64,000 nucleotides of DNA. It comes from Streptomyces geranii. GTDB lineage: Bacteria > Actinomycetota > Actinomycetes > Streptomycetales > Streptomycetaceae. Each line of letters starts with the position of its first letter. The first letter of the stretch is position 1. The notes under the pieces were generated by a model. It made no database searches and was not told the origin of the DNA. It saw nothing but the letters and a program-made list of their open reading frames with translations. Of this stretch, positions 16,601 through 23,962 are shown one piece after another. The stretch spans positions 248,001-312,000 of the forward strand of contig NZ_PJME01000003.1 in NCBI RefSeq assembly GCF_002954775.1, read 5' to 3'. A program made the translations under genes and the position numbers.

Positions 16601-16999
16601 TCAGCAGCGGAACACCTGGAGTGCTGCCGGGGTGTGCGCGGTCGGTGATCTGGGCGCCTGGTGGCGGGAGGTGACCGGGGCGCGCGGTTCGGGCGGGGCC
16701 GTGGGGTCCGCCACGAGGGCCGGGCGGCCGGGCGCCTCGGCAGCCGTATCGACGATTCGATGCCGGTCGCGGATGCGCAGGGGCCAGGCGGGGTCGTGGG
16801 GACGCCCGTCATTACCGCAGGTAACGTACTCGTCGCGGAGAGGCGCGGCCCTGGGTTTGTTTCTGGTCTCGGTCTTGGCCTCGGCGTGACGGGCCGTGTG
16901 CGCGGATGCGAAGGAAGCGGTGGGAGTGAAGAGCTGGAGGGCCAGCAGTGCGGCCGTGAGGAGCGAGATCACGGTCCGGACGGTGGTACCTCGGAACAT
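16601..16999 (-). CDS. Small secreted protein of unknown function
   Basis: A 132-residue product with a clear signal peptide (VISLLTAALLALQLFTPTASFASA, shown in part), then a hydrophilic mature part rich in Arg, Pro and Ala. It has two cysteines: one in YVTCGNDGRPHDPAWPLRIR and one as the last residue, which could pair. A strong AGGAGGGGGG site precedes ATG 16999. I recognise no domain. It lies alone between the carbonic anhydrase operon and zapE, with a 175-base upstream region. Confidence 0.75.
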   Translation of the reverse strand: MFRGTTVRTVISLLTAALLALQLFTPTASFASAHTARHAEAKTETRNKPRAAPLRDEYVTCGNDGRPHDPAWPLRIRDRHRIVDTAAEAPGRPALVADPTAPPEPRAPVTSRHQAPRSPTAHTPAALQVFRC

Positions 17000-17158
17000 G
17001 CGCCCCCCTCCTGGTGTCTCGCGGTCCCTCGCGCACGTCAACGGCTGGTCAATCGAAGGTCAAGAAACACGTTAACCCTGCGAAGTTCTTTGCAGCGTGA
17101 ACTTAGCGTTTCATGCTGAAGACAGCCTGAAAAGCGCTGGTGGGATGACGCGAACTGG

Positions 17159-17173
17159 CCCTTGACGCAAGGG
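17159..17173 (-). terminator. Small hairpin after zapE
   Basis: A perfect 6-bp stem (CCCTTG / CAAGGG) with a 3-base loop lies directly past the zapE stop. It is short, so only a weak terminator call is made. The rest of the 17000-17174 gap shows no other clear structure. Confidence 0.3.
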
Positions 17174-17174
17174 T

Positions 17175-18281
17175 TTACGACGGCTCCACGAGCCCCTTGG
17201 CGTCGCGGGCCAGCGCGGTGAGGCGGGAGATCGCGCGGAAGTACTTCTTGCGGTAGCCGCCGTTCAGCATCTCCTCGCTGAACAGCTGGTCGAAGGGCAG
17301 GCCGGCGGCGAGCACGGGCACTTCGCGGTCGTACAGCCGGTCGGCGAGCACGACGAGCCGCAGCGCCGTCGACTGGTCCGGAACCGGCTGGACGTCGGTG
17401 AGGCACACGGCCTTCAGACCGTCCGTGAGGGCGCCGTACCGGCTGGGGTGCACCCGGGCGAGGTGGTCGAGCAGCGCGGGGAAGTCGTCGAGCGACGCGC
17501 CCTCGGTGACGTACGCCGCCTTGGTGACCTGTTCCTCGGAGTACGGCGCCGGGGCCTGGGGCAGCCCCCGGTGGCGGTAGTCCTCGCCGTCGATGCGCAG
17601 GGCGCGGAAGTGGGCGGACAGGCCCTGGATCTCGCGCAGGAAGTCCGCCGACGCGAACCGGCCCTCGCCGAGCTTGCCCGGCAGGGTGTTCGAGGTGGCG
17701 GCGAGCGCGACGCCCGCGTCGACGAGCTTGCCGAGCAGGGTCGACACGAGGACGGTGTCGCCCGGGTCGTCCAGCTCGAACTCGTCGATGCAGAGCAGCC
17801 GGTGGCCGCTGAGCGTCCGCACGGTCTGCTGGAAGCCGAGGGCGCCGACCAGGTTCGTCAGCTCGACGAAGGTGCCGAAGGCCTTGAGCGCGGGCTCGGC
17901 CGGGGTGGCGTGCCAGAGGGAGGCGAGCAGGTGGGTCTTGCCGACGCCGTAGCCGCCGTCGAGATAGACCCCGCGCGGCCCGGCCGGCAGCTTGGCCGCC
18001 TTGGCCTTCCCGAACCCGAAGAACCCGCGCTTGCCGCCCCCCACGGCGTGCGCCCCGCCGAGCCCGCCGGCGAACCCTTCGAGGACCCGCACGGCCTCGG
18101 GCTGGCTGGGCTGGTTCGGGTCCGGGATGTACGTACCGAAGCGCACCGAGTCGAACCGCGGCGGCGGCACCATCTCGGCGACCAGCCGGTCCGCGGGGAC
18201 GTGCGGCTCGCGCACGCAGAGGGAGAGCGGGGCCGCGTCGGCTATCGGGCCGAATCCGGGGGTGGCTGGGGTGGTAGGCAC
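17175..18281 (-). CDS. zapE: ZapE/AFG1-type AAA+ ATPase
   Basis: A 368-residue protein. Walker A is GGYGVGKTHLL (about 109-119), Walker B is LLCIDEFELDD, sensor 1 is ATSNTLPG, and the C-terminal LFSEEMLNGGYRKKYFRA motif is typical of the actinobacterial form. In Escherichia coli ZapE acts on the Z-ring; in mitochondria AFG1 helps protein quality control. A Streptomyces role is inferred only. The start is GTG 18281; there is no Shine-Dalgarno site, but TAGCAT lies 8 bases upstream, which fits a leaderless transcript that overlaps the divergent reductase promoter. Confidence 0.9.
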   Translation of the reverse strand: MPTTPATPGFGPIADAAPLSLCVREPHVPADRLVAEMVPPPRFDSVRFGTYIPDPNQPSQPEAVRVLEGFAGGLGGAHAVGGGKRGFFGFGKAKAAKLPAGPRGVYLDGGYGVGKTHLLASLWHATPAEPALKAFGTFVELTNLVGALGFQQTVRTLSGHRLLCIDEFELDDPGDTVLVSTLLGKLVDAGVALAATSNTLPGKLGEGRFASADFLREIQGLSAHFRALRIDGEDYRHRGLPQAPAPYSEEQVTKAAYVTEGASLDDFPALLDHLARVHPSRYGALTDGLKAVCLTDVQPVPDQSTALRLVVLADRLYDREVPVLAAGLPFDQLFSEEMLNGGYRKKYFRAISRLTALARDAKGLVEPS

Positions 18282-18318
18282 GGTTCACCATGCTAAGGGC
18301 CGTGCCAGACTGCCTCGT
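18282..18318. promoter_or_regulatory. Compact divergent leaderless promoters
   Basis: Only 37 bases separate the GTG of zapE (minus) and the ATG of the reductase (plus). Plus strand: TTCACC 18284-18289, 16 bases, CAGACT 18306-18311, then 7 bases to ATG. Minus strand: TAGCAT (18295-18290), then 8 bases to GTG. Neither gene has a ribosome site, so both probably start at or very near the first base of the mRNA and compete for polymerase. Confidence 0.5.
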
Positions 18319-19155
18319 ATGCGACGCCTGTTCCCTGTGACCGAAGAGACAGTGGCCGGGGCCTCGGGAGGGGCCGTGGATGCCGGTGGGGGCGGTGGTG
18401 TGCCCGGGGGCTCCGGGGCGGGGGACCGGGAGTGGAGCCTGGACGAGCTGGCCGCCGCCTATGCCTACCCCGAGTGGGCGAACGGGCGGCCGGAGACCTG
18501 GCTGCGGGCCAACATGGTGTCCACGCTCGATGGCGCCGCCCAGCACGACGGCCGGTCCCAGCCCATCTCCTCCGACGCCGACATGCGGATCTTCGGCACC
18601 CTGAGGGCGCTGGCCGATGTCGTGCTCGTCGGTGCGGAAACGGTACGCCAGGAGGGGTACCGGCCCGCACGCGCGCGTGCCGAGTTCGCCGGAGCCCGCG
18701 CGGCGGCCGGACAGGCGGAGGCGGCGGCGGTCGCGATCGTCAGCGCGAGCCTGGAGCTGGACTTCTCGCTGCCGCTGTTCACCTCGCCGCTCGTGCCCAC
18801 GGTCGTCCTCACGGGCGCCGCCGCCGCTCCCGACCGCGTCGCCGCCGCCGAGAAGGCGGGCGCCCGGGTGCTCGTCGCCGGTGACGGCACGGGCGTCGAC
18901 CCGGCACGCGCCGTCCAGGCCCTGGCCGGCCTCGGGTACACCCGGCTGCTGGCCGAGGGCGGGCCCCGGCTGCTTGGACAGCTGGTGGCGGCCGGTGTGC
19001 TCGACGAGCTGTGCCTGACCCTCTCCCCGATGCTCAGCGTGGGGGACGCCCAGCGGATCTCGGGCGGGCCGTCCCTGACTGTTCCCCGGCGCCTCGAACT
19101 GGTGTCCTTGCTTGAGGAGGAGGGGTTCCTGTTCAGTCGCTACCGCCGCACATGA
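18319..19155 (+). CDS. Pyrimidine reductase family protein (RibD C-terminal domain)
   Basis: A 278-residue dihydrofolate-reductase-like fold. Motifs are RANMVSTLDGAA near the start of the domain, GTLRALADVVLVGAETVRQEGY for substrate and NADPH binding, and LLAEGGPRLLGQLVAAGVLDEL near the end (quoted in part). RibD C-domain proteins reduce the ribosyl chain of a riboflavin precursor, but stand-alone actinobacterial members have unknown substrates. The first 35 residues are Gly-rich. ATG 18319 is used; the longer open frame covers zapE on the other strand. Confidence 0.87.
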   Translation: MRRLFPVTEETVAGASGGAVDAGGGGGVPGGSGAGDREWSLDELAAAYAYPEWANGRPETWLRANMVSTLDGAAQHDGRSQPISSDADMRIFGTLRALADVVLVGAETVRQEGYRPARARAEFAGARAAAGQAEAAAVAIVSASLELDFSLPLFTSPLVPTVVLTGAAAAPDRVAAAEKAGARVLVAGDGTGVDPARAVQALAGLGYTRLLAEGGPRLLGQLVAAGVLDELCLTLSPMLSVGDAQRISGGPSLTVPRRLELVSLLEEEGFLFSRYRRT

Positions 19156-19221
19156 CGTCACGACATGAAGTGGAATCTGCCGTTCCGTTTGGCTTTCGCT
19201 GGGCACACTAAAACTCGCAGA

Positions 19222-19239
19222 CCCCGTGCGATCACGGGG
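19222..19239 (+). terminator. Hairpin after the reductase gene
   Basis: A perfect 7-bp stem (CCCCGTG / CACGGGG) with loop CGAT lies 66 bases past the reductase stop and 57 bases before the next gene. CAGGAT directly after it resembles a -10 box, so termination and a new promoter may abut. Confidence 0.5.
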
Positions 19240-19295
19240 CAGGATGGTTTCCGCAAGGGCCTACGGACGGCCCACGGAGGAGAAGGGCGCCTGTC

Positions 19296-19769
19296 GTGTT
19301 CACAAGCGTACTGATGATCGAGAAGGCCCTGACGTCCGCCGACGTGGAGTTCGTCACCACCTTGCACGGCGACGAGGACGTCGCCTTCCACGTACTGCTC
19401 CAGCCCCGCGGCGACCAGGCCGACCGGCTGCTGCGCGCCATCGACGACATTGCCCTCGGCGAGCTGGACGAGGCGGCGCACGAACGGGACACACCGGAGG
19501 GCAAGGACGCGGCGGCGCTCGGGGAGCAGGCGCTGGAGGTGTCGCTGGCGGCGCTCCGGGGGTCGGGCAACGAGGCGGAGGGGCGGATCGTCGAGGACCA
19601 TCCGCTGGATGCGCTTCGGGGGCTGGTGGACGAGGTCGAGGCGGACGAGGTGATCGTGCTGACCGATCCGCACTACGTGGAGGAGTTCTTTCACCGGGAC
19701 TGGGCTTCTCGGGCTCGGCACAAGGTGGGGGTGCCGGTGCTGAAGTTGTTCTCGCACAGCAAGGCGTAG
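19296..19769 (+). CDS. Conserved actinobacterial protein of unknown function
   Basis: A 157-residue acidic protein starting at GTG 19296, with GGAGGAGAAGGG upstream. It has no signal or membrane segment. The N-terminal half contains the strand-like VEFVTTLHGDEDVAFHVLL, and the C-terminal half contains DEVIVLTDPHYVEEFFHRDWASR, an alternating pattern that suggests a Rossmann-like or universal-stress-like fold. Databases often call it indole-3-glycerol phosphate synthase, but none of the TIM-barrel motifs of that enzyme are visible. It lies just upstream of murC, separated by a dispersed repeat. Confidence 0.75.
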   Translation: MFTSVLMIEKALTSADVEFVTTLHGDEDVAFHVLLQPRGDQADRLLRAIDDIALGELDEAAHERDTPEGKDAAALGEQALEVSLAALRGSGNEAEGRIVEDHPLDALRGLVDEVEADEVIVLTDPHYVEEFFHRDWASRARHKVGVPVLKLFSHSKA

Positions 19770-19791
19770 GGGGTCGCGGGGTAGTTCGTCG

Positions 19792-19862
19792 GGTGCGGGT
19801 CCGGTGGGGGCTGGTCGCGCCCCGCAGCGGAGCCGCAAATCGATACAGCCCCGCGCCCCCAG
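19792..19862. repeat. Dispersed Streptomyces intergenic repeat, copy B
   Basis: Read on the minus strand, this segment has GGGGGCGCGGGGCTGTATCG, then TTTGCGGCTCCGCTGCGGGG, then CGCGACCAGCC. It shares GGGGCGCG, GCGCGACCAGCC and a CCCGCA end with the copy at 9669-9715 and carries an extra inner stem. It occupies the gap before murC. This element family is common between genes in Streptomyces. Confidence 0.6.
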
Positions 19863-19945
19863 GGCGATGCGGTCGCCGCTCTTCGAGAAGCAATAGGCTG
19901 GCTCCTCGGAACGTCCGCCGTACGCACCACGCACAGGGAGAGATC

Positions 19946-21334
19946 ATGGCCCCCGGCCTTCCTACCGCCATGGAACGACCGCACTTCATCGGTATCGGTG
20001 GGGCCGGGATGTCGGGGATCGCGAAGATCCTTGCTCAGCGGGGGGCCTCTGTGGCCGGGAGCGATGCCAAGGAGTCCGAGACCGCTGTCGCGCTGCGGGC
20101 GCTCGGGGCGACCGTGCACATCGGGCATGCCGCCGGGCATCTTGCCGACGACGCCACCTGTGTCGTCGTCTCCTCCGCTATTCGCGCCGACAATCCCGAG
20201 CTGGCCCGGGCGGCCGAGCTGGGGATTCCCGTCGTGCACCGGTCGGACGCGCTGGCCCGGCTGATGGACGGGCTGCGGCCGATCGCCGTCGCCGGTACGC
20301 ACGGCAAGACGACCACGACGTCGATGCTCGCGGTGTCGCTGAGCGAGCTGGGGCTCAACCCCTCCTACGCCATCGGCGGCGACCTGGACGCGCCCGGCTC
20401 CAACGCCCTGCACGGCGACGGCGACATCTTCGTGGCCGAGGCCGACGAATCGGACCGCAGCTTCCACAAGTACGCGCCCGAGGTCGCCATCGTCCTCAAC
20501 GTCGAACTCGACCACCACGCCAACTACGCCTCCATGGACGAGATCTACGAGTCCTTCGAGACGTTCGCCGGCCGCATCGTGCCCGGCGGGACGCTCGTGA
20601 TCTCCGCCGACCACGACGGCGCCCGCGAGCTGACGCGGCGGCTGCCCGACTCCGTGCGCGTGGTGTCGTACGGGGAGTCCGCAGACGCCGATGTGCGGGT
20701 GCTGTCCGTCGTGGCCCAGGGGCTCAGGAGCGAGGTCACCGTCGAGCTGGACGGGGCCCCGCTCACCTTCACCGTCTCCGTGCCCGGGCGGCACTACGCG
20801 CACAACGCCGTCGCCGCGCTGGCCGCCGGTGTCGCGCTGGGCGTGCCCGCCGGGGAGCTGGCGTCCGCGCTGGCCGCGTACACGGGCGTGAAGCGGCGGC
20901 TGCAGCTGAAGGGTGAGGCCGCCGGGGTCCAGGTCATCGACTCCTACGCGCACCACCCGACCGAGATGACCGCCGACCTGGAGGCGATGCGGGCGGCGGT
21001 CGGGGACGCGCGCATCCTGGTCGTCTTCCAGCCTCATCTGTTCTCCCGCACTCAGGAGCTGGGCAAGGAGATGGGCGCGGCTCTGGCGCTCGCGGACGCC
21101 TCGGTCGTCCTCGACATCTATCCGGCCCGTGAGGACCCGATCCCGGGGGTCACCAGCACGCTGATCATCGACGCCGCGCGGGCCGCCGGTGCCGATGTGA
21201 CGGCCGTCTCCGACAAGGCCGAGGTGCCCGAGGTCGTCGCGGGAATGGCGAAGCCCGGTGATCTCGTTCTCACCATGGGCGCGGGTGACGTGACCGACCT
21301 GGGCCCGCTGATCCTGGACCGTCTCGCGCAGTAA
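19946..21334 (+). CDS. murC: UDP-N-acetylmuramate--L-alanine ligase MurC
   Basis: A 462-residue Mur ligase. It adds L-alanine to UDP-MurNAc in cytoplasmic peptidoglycan synthesis using ATP. It shows the UDP-binding loop GIGGAGMSG (16-24), the ATP loop GTHGKTTTT (117-125), the Mg-binding DESDRSF region, VELDHHANY, and YAHHPTEM in the C-terminal domain. GGGAGAG upstream supports ATG 19946; the open frame starting at 19226 includes an unrelated leader. It stands outside the dcw cluster, as is usual in Streptomyces, and msrB follows 14 bases later. Confidence 0.96.
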   Translation: MAPGLPTAMERPHFIGIGGAGMSGIAKILAQRGASVAGSDAKESETAVALRALGATVHIGHAAGHLADDATCVVVSSAIRADNPELARAAELGIPVVHRSDALARLMDGLRPIAVAGTHGKTTTTSMLAVSLSELGLNPSYAIGGDLDAPGSNALHGDGDIFVAEADESDRSFHKYAPEVAIVLNVELDHHANYASMDEIYESFETFAGRIVPGGTLVISADHDGARELTRRLPDSVRVVSYGESADADVRVLSVVAQGLRSEVTVELDGAPLTFTVSVPGRHYAHNAVAALAAGVALGVPAGELASALAAYTGVKRRLQLKGEAAGVQVIDSYAHHPTEMTADLEAMRAAVGDARILVVFQPHLFSRTQELGKEMGAALALADASVVLDIYPAREDPIPGVTSTLIIDAARAAGADVTAVSDKAEVPEVVAGMAKPGDLVLTMGAGDVTDLGPLILDRLAQ

Positions 21335-21348
21335 AGGGGCTGAGCTTC

Positions 21349-21756
21349 ATGTCGTACGACGTCGACAAGCCGGACGAGCAGTGGCGCGCGGAGCTGACTC
21401 CGGCCGAGTACAAGGTGCTGCGTCAGGCCGGCACGGAGCCCGCCTTCGTCGGTGAGTACACGGACACCAAGACGAAGGGCGTCTACTCCTGCCGGGCCTG
21501 TGGCGCCGAACTCTTCACCTCGGAGACGAAGTTCGAGTCGCACTGCGGCTGGCCGAGCTTCTTCGACCCGAAGGACACGGACGCGGTCGAGCTGATCGCG
21601 GACCGGTCCCACGGGATGGTGCGGACCGAGGTGCGGTGTGCCCGGTGCGGATCGCATCTCGGGCATGTGTTCGAGGGTGAGGGGTATCCGACCCCGACCG
21701 ATCAGCGGTACTGCATCAACAGCATCTCGCTGCGGCTGGCGCCCGAAGCCGGCTGA
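21349..21756 (+). CDS. msrB: Peptide-methionine (R)-S-oxide reductase MsrB
   Basis: A 135-residue enzyme that reduces methionine-R-sulfoxide in proteins. The catalytic Cys is C122 in RYCINSISLRL. Zinc is held by two CxxC pairs, C48/C51 (YSCRACGAEL) and C97/C100 (VRCARCGSHLGH). The substrate-pocket segment SHCGWPSFF is intact, and the recycling Cys is probably C66. It follows murC closely and is likely in the same transcript. Confidence 0.97.
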   Translation: MSYDVDKPDEQWRAELTPAEYKVLRQAGTEPAFVGEYTDTKTKGVYSCRACGAELFTSETKFESHCGWPSFFDPKDTDAVELIADRSHGMVRTEVRCARCGSHLGHVFEGEGYPTPTDQRYCINSISLRLAPEAG

Positions 21757-21795
21757 CGAGCGCCAGTTCGTGGCCAGGTTCGTCTGATCATCCGT

Positions 21796-22146
21796 TCATC
21801 GTTCGCCGGGCGGTCGGGGTGTCCCGCCGTCCGGCGTCGTGGTGCCGGGGGCGCTGCCCCGGCCCACCCGCACCCGCTCGCCGCCCACGTCCGGTTTCAG
21901 GTCGACCTGCACCTGATGCGTCGTCTGGCGGTCCACCGTGCCGCCGAGTTCGGCCGTGACCACGCCGATCCGCACCCCGCCCCGGCCCGTGCCTGAGCGG
22001 TGCACCTGCACCGAGAACGTCAGGTTCACGTTCTCCACGGTGAAGCCCAGTGCCCGGCCCTGCGCTTCCTCCCGGGCCTCCTCCAGCTCGCCCCGGACCT
22101 GACGGATCACTTCGGCCAGCCCCACGAACCCCGGTGCGTCCGGCAA
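21796..22146 (-). CDS. Trypco2-domain protein
   Basis: A 116-residue protein with the short form seen in trypsin-co-occurring domain 2 proteins: GLAEVIRQVRGELEEAREEA helix, then LGFTVENVNLTFSVQVHR strand pair, then VRIGVVTAELGG and a Thr-rich strand HQVQVDLKPDV, ending in a low-complexity tail. The proposed start is TTG 22146, 6 bases after GGGGAGG; an upstream TTG at 22161 lies across that ribosome site. It is divergent from a trypsin-like protease gene 70 bases away, the context that gave the domain its name. It may guide or be a target of the protease in a conflict or stress system; that is inference. Confidence 0.78.
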   Translation of the reverse strand: MPDAPGFVGLAEVIRQVRGELEEAREEAQGRALGFTVENVNLTFSVQVHRSGTGRGGVRIGVVTAELGGTVDRQTTHQVQVDLKPDVGGERVRVGRGSAPGTTTPDGGTPRPPGER

Positions 22147-22175
22147 CTCGTACCTCCCCAAAGCCTGTTACTCCA

Positions 22176-22210
22176 TTGCGCACCAGTATGCGCAACCGCC
22201 ACCGTATAGT
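22176..22210 (+). promoter_or_regulatory. Inverted repeat and -10 box of the protease-kinase operon
   Basis: TTGCGCA (22176-22182) and TGCGCAA (22189-22195) form a perfect 7-bp inverted repeat around a 6-base spacer. TATAGT (22205-22210) follows and ends 6 bases before GTG 22217. There is no Shine-Dalgarno site, so the mRNA probably starts at the GTG. The palindrome sits at about -40 to -20 of that start, so it could be an operator also serving the divergent Trypco2 gene. Confidence 0.55.
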
Positions 22211-22216
22211 GACGGT

Positions 22217-23962
22217 GTGGCTGCTGACGGGGGTATCCATACCAATTCGTCCTTGGAGACACCGCCCTGGGCGGTGCGCATCCGGCGGGCGAACGGGGAG
22301 ATCGCGGGCGCCGGCATTCTGCTGAGCCCCGATCAAGTCCTCACCTGCGCCCACGTGGTGGAGCGCGGCGTCGGGGTCACCGCCGAGTTCGTCGGGGCGC
22401 CCGGCCATGAGGTGCCCTCGGTGGCGGCCTGGGTGGACGGGGACGCGTATGTGCCGGAGAGCAGGGACGCCGACGGCGACCCCAGTGGCGATGTCGCCCT
22501 GCTGAGGCTGGCACACCCCAGGCCGGACGGGGATCCGGCGCGGCTGCACCGGTTGTCGGCGCCCAATCGTGCCGTGCGGATGTACGGCTTTCCGTACGAC
22601 CACAACGGCGGCATCTGGTTCCGGGCCACCGTCGTCGGGGGCTGCGGGCGGGACGGGCAGGTGCAGTTGAGCCCGACGAGCCGTGGGGAGCTGGCCAGTC
22701 CGGGCTGCAGTGGCTCCGGGGTCGTCGACAGCCGTACCGGTGAGGTCATCGGCATGGTGCTCACCGGGCTCCAGGACCGGCACGGGAACCTGTTCTCCTT
22801 CATGACCCCGGCCGAGACCATCGTCCGGCATCTGCCGCAGGTGGCCCGGTGGACCTCGGGGCGGACCGCTGTCGACGACCGGCTCAGGTCCACCCGTGAC
22901 GACGCCGCCGGGGCGCTGCTCGACGAGCCGTTCGCCCAGCGGCTCGCCGACTGGCTGCGGGACGACGGACAGCAGGTGAAGATCAGCCTCGTCCGCGCCG
23001 ACGACGCCGTCCGGGCCGCCACCCTGCGCCGCGCGATCACCCTCGCCGACCGGGAGTTACGCACCTCGGCGTCCGTCTGCCGCGCCTCGCACGACCCGCC
23101 GGGGACCGTCCCGTCGGCCGGTGGCCACGACCTGGCCGTGGACGCGGCCGGGCTGACCTCCGCCGGGATCGAGGAGCGGATCGCCGAGCGTACGGGCCTG
23201 TGGCAGCACCGGGCCGCCCCGCTGGCCGACCGGATCAGGGCCGCGCGGGTCACCCTCACCCTGGTCGTCGTCGGCGTCGACGAGGCCGTCGACCCGCTCG
23301 CGCTTCTGGACCTCCTGGAGATGCTCCGGGCCGAGGGCAGCCGCCTCCTCCTGGTCTTCCGCACCGCGGGCGCCGCCCACCGCCACGCCCTGTACCGACT
23401 GGTCGCCGCCCCCACGCGGGAGCGCCGCGCCCGGCTGGTCGCGCGGCTGGAGGAGGCCACCGGCCCGCTGGCCACCGCGCTGTACGAGCGCACGGCCGCC
23501 GTACGGACCGACGACGCCCGCCGCGCCCACGCGGACCTGGTCAGCGCCCACGCCGCCCTCGCGGACCTGACCCGGGCGGCGGGTGCCACGGGCGACGGCG
23601 GCCGGGGTCCCGACCTGGCACGGTACGAGCGGCTCGCCGAACGCGTGACGGCCGGGCTGGCCGCGACCATCGGCACCCTCGACCGGCTCCGCGACCGGCG
23701 CGACGAACTGCGCGGCCGGCTGCGGAGCTACCACGCGCTCCACCGGCAGGCCGCCAAGGGCGAGGAGGACCTGGTGGTGGACGCGCTCTATCTCCACGCC
23801 CACGAACTGCTGCGGGCCAGGCCCTGCGACATACCGGCCGTCGAGGCCGCGGTGGACGCCTACACGCGCAGGATCGAGCGCGGGGACAGGGCCGGGCAGG
23901 CCGATGGGGCGGGACGGGGAGACCGGGCGGCTCAGGACGTGGGCGGTGCCGCCTCGCCATGA
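22217..23962 (+). CDS. Trypsin-like serine protease with helical effector-associated C-terminus
   Basis: A 581-residue cytoplasmic-looking protein with no signal peptide. The trypsin-like domain (about 15-200) has an intact triad: H46 in LTCAHVV, D92 in GDVALLRL and S165 in GCSGSG. A middle region (about 220-390) has VKISLVRADDAVRAATLRRA and VTLTLVVVGVDEAVDPLALL, alternating strands and helices without a known motif. The last 170 residues are strongly helical with heptad character (LAATIGTLDRLRDRRDELRGR). It overlaps the PknG-like kinase gene by 4 bases. A protease in one operon with a kinase and a vWA protein suggests signal-controlled proteolysis. Confidence 0.85.
   Translation: MAADGGIHTNSSLETPPWAVRIRRANGEIAGAGILLSPDQVLTCAHVVERGVGVTAEFVGAPGHEVPSVAAWVDGDAYVPESRDADGDPSGDVALLRLAHPRPDGDPARLHRLSAPNRAVRMYGFPYDHNGGIWFRATVVGGCGRDGQVQLSPTSRGELASPGCSGSGVVDSRTGEVIGMVLTGLQDRHGNLFSFMTPAETIVRHLPQVARWTSGRTAVDDRLRSTRDDAAGALLDEPFAQRLADWLRDDGQQVKISLVRADDAVRAATLRRAITLADRELRTSASVCRASHDPPGTVPSAGGHDLAVDAAGLTSAGIEERIAERTGLWQHRAAPLADRIRAARVTLTLVVVGVDEAVDPLALLDLLEMLRAEGSRLLLVFRTAGAAHRHALYRLVAAPTRERRARLVARLEEATGPLATALYERTAAVRTDDARRAHADLVSAHAALADLTRAAGATGDGGRGPDLARYERLAERVTAGLAATIGTLDRLRDRRDELRGRLRSYHALHRQAAKGEEDLVVDALYLHAHELLRARPCDIPAVEAAVDAYTRRIERGDRAGQADGAGRGDRAAQDVGGAASP

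Noticed and set aside
19296-19769. Indole-3-glycerol phosphate synthase annotation
   Set aside because: The product is too short and lacks the TIM-barrel and catalytic Lys/Glu motifs of TrpC.
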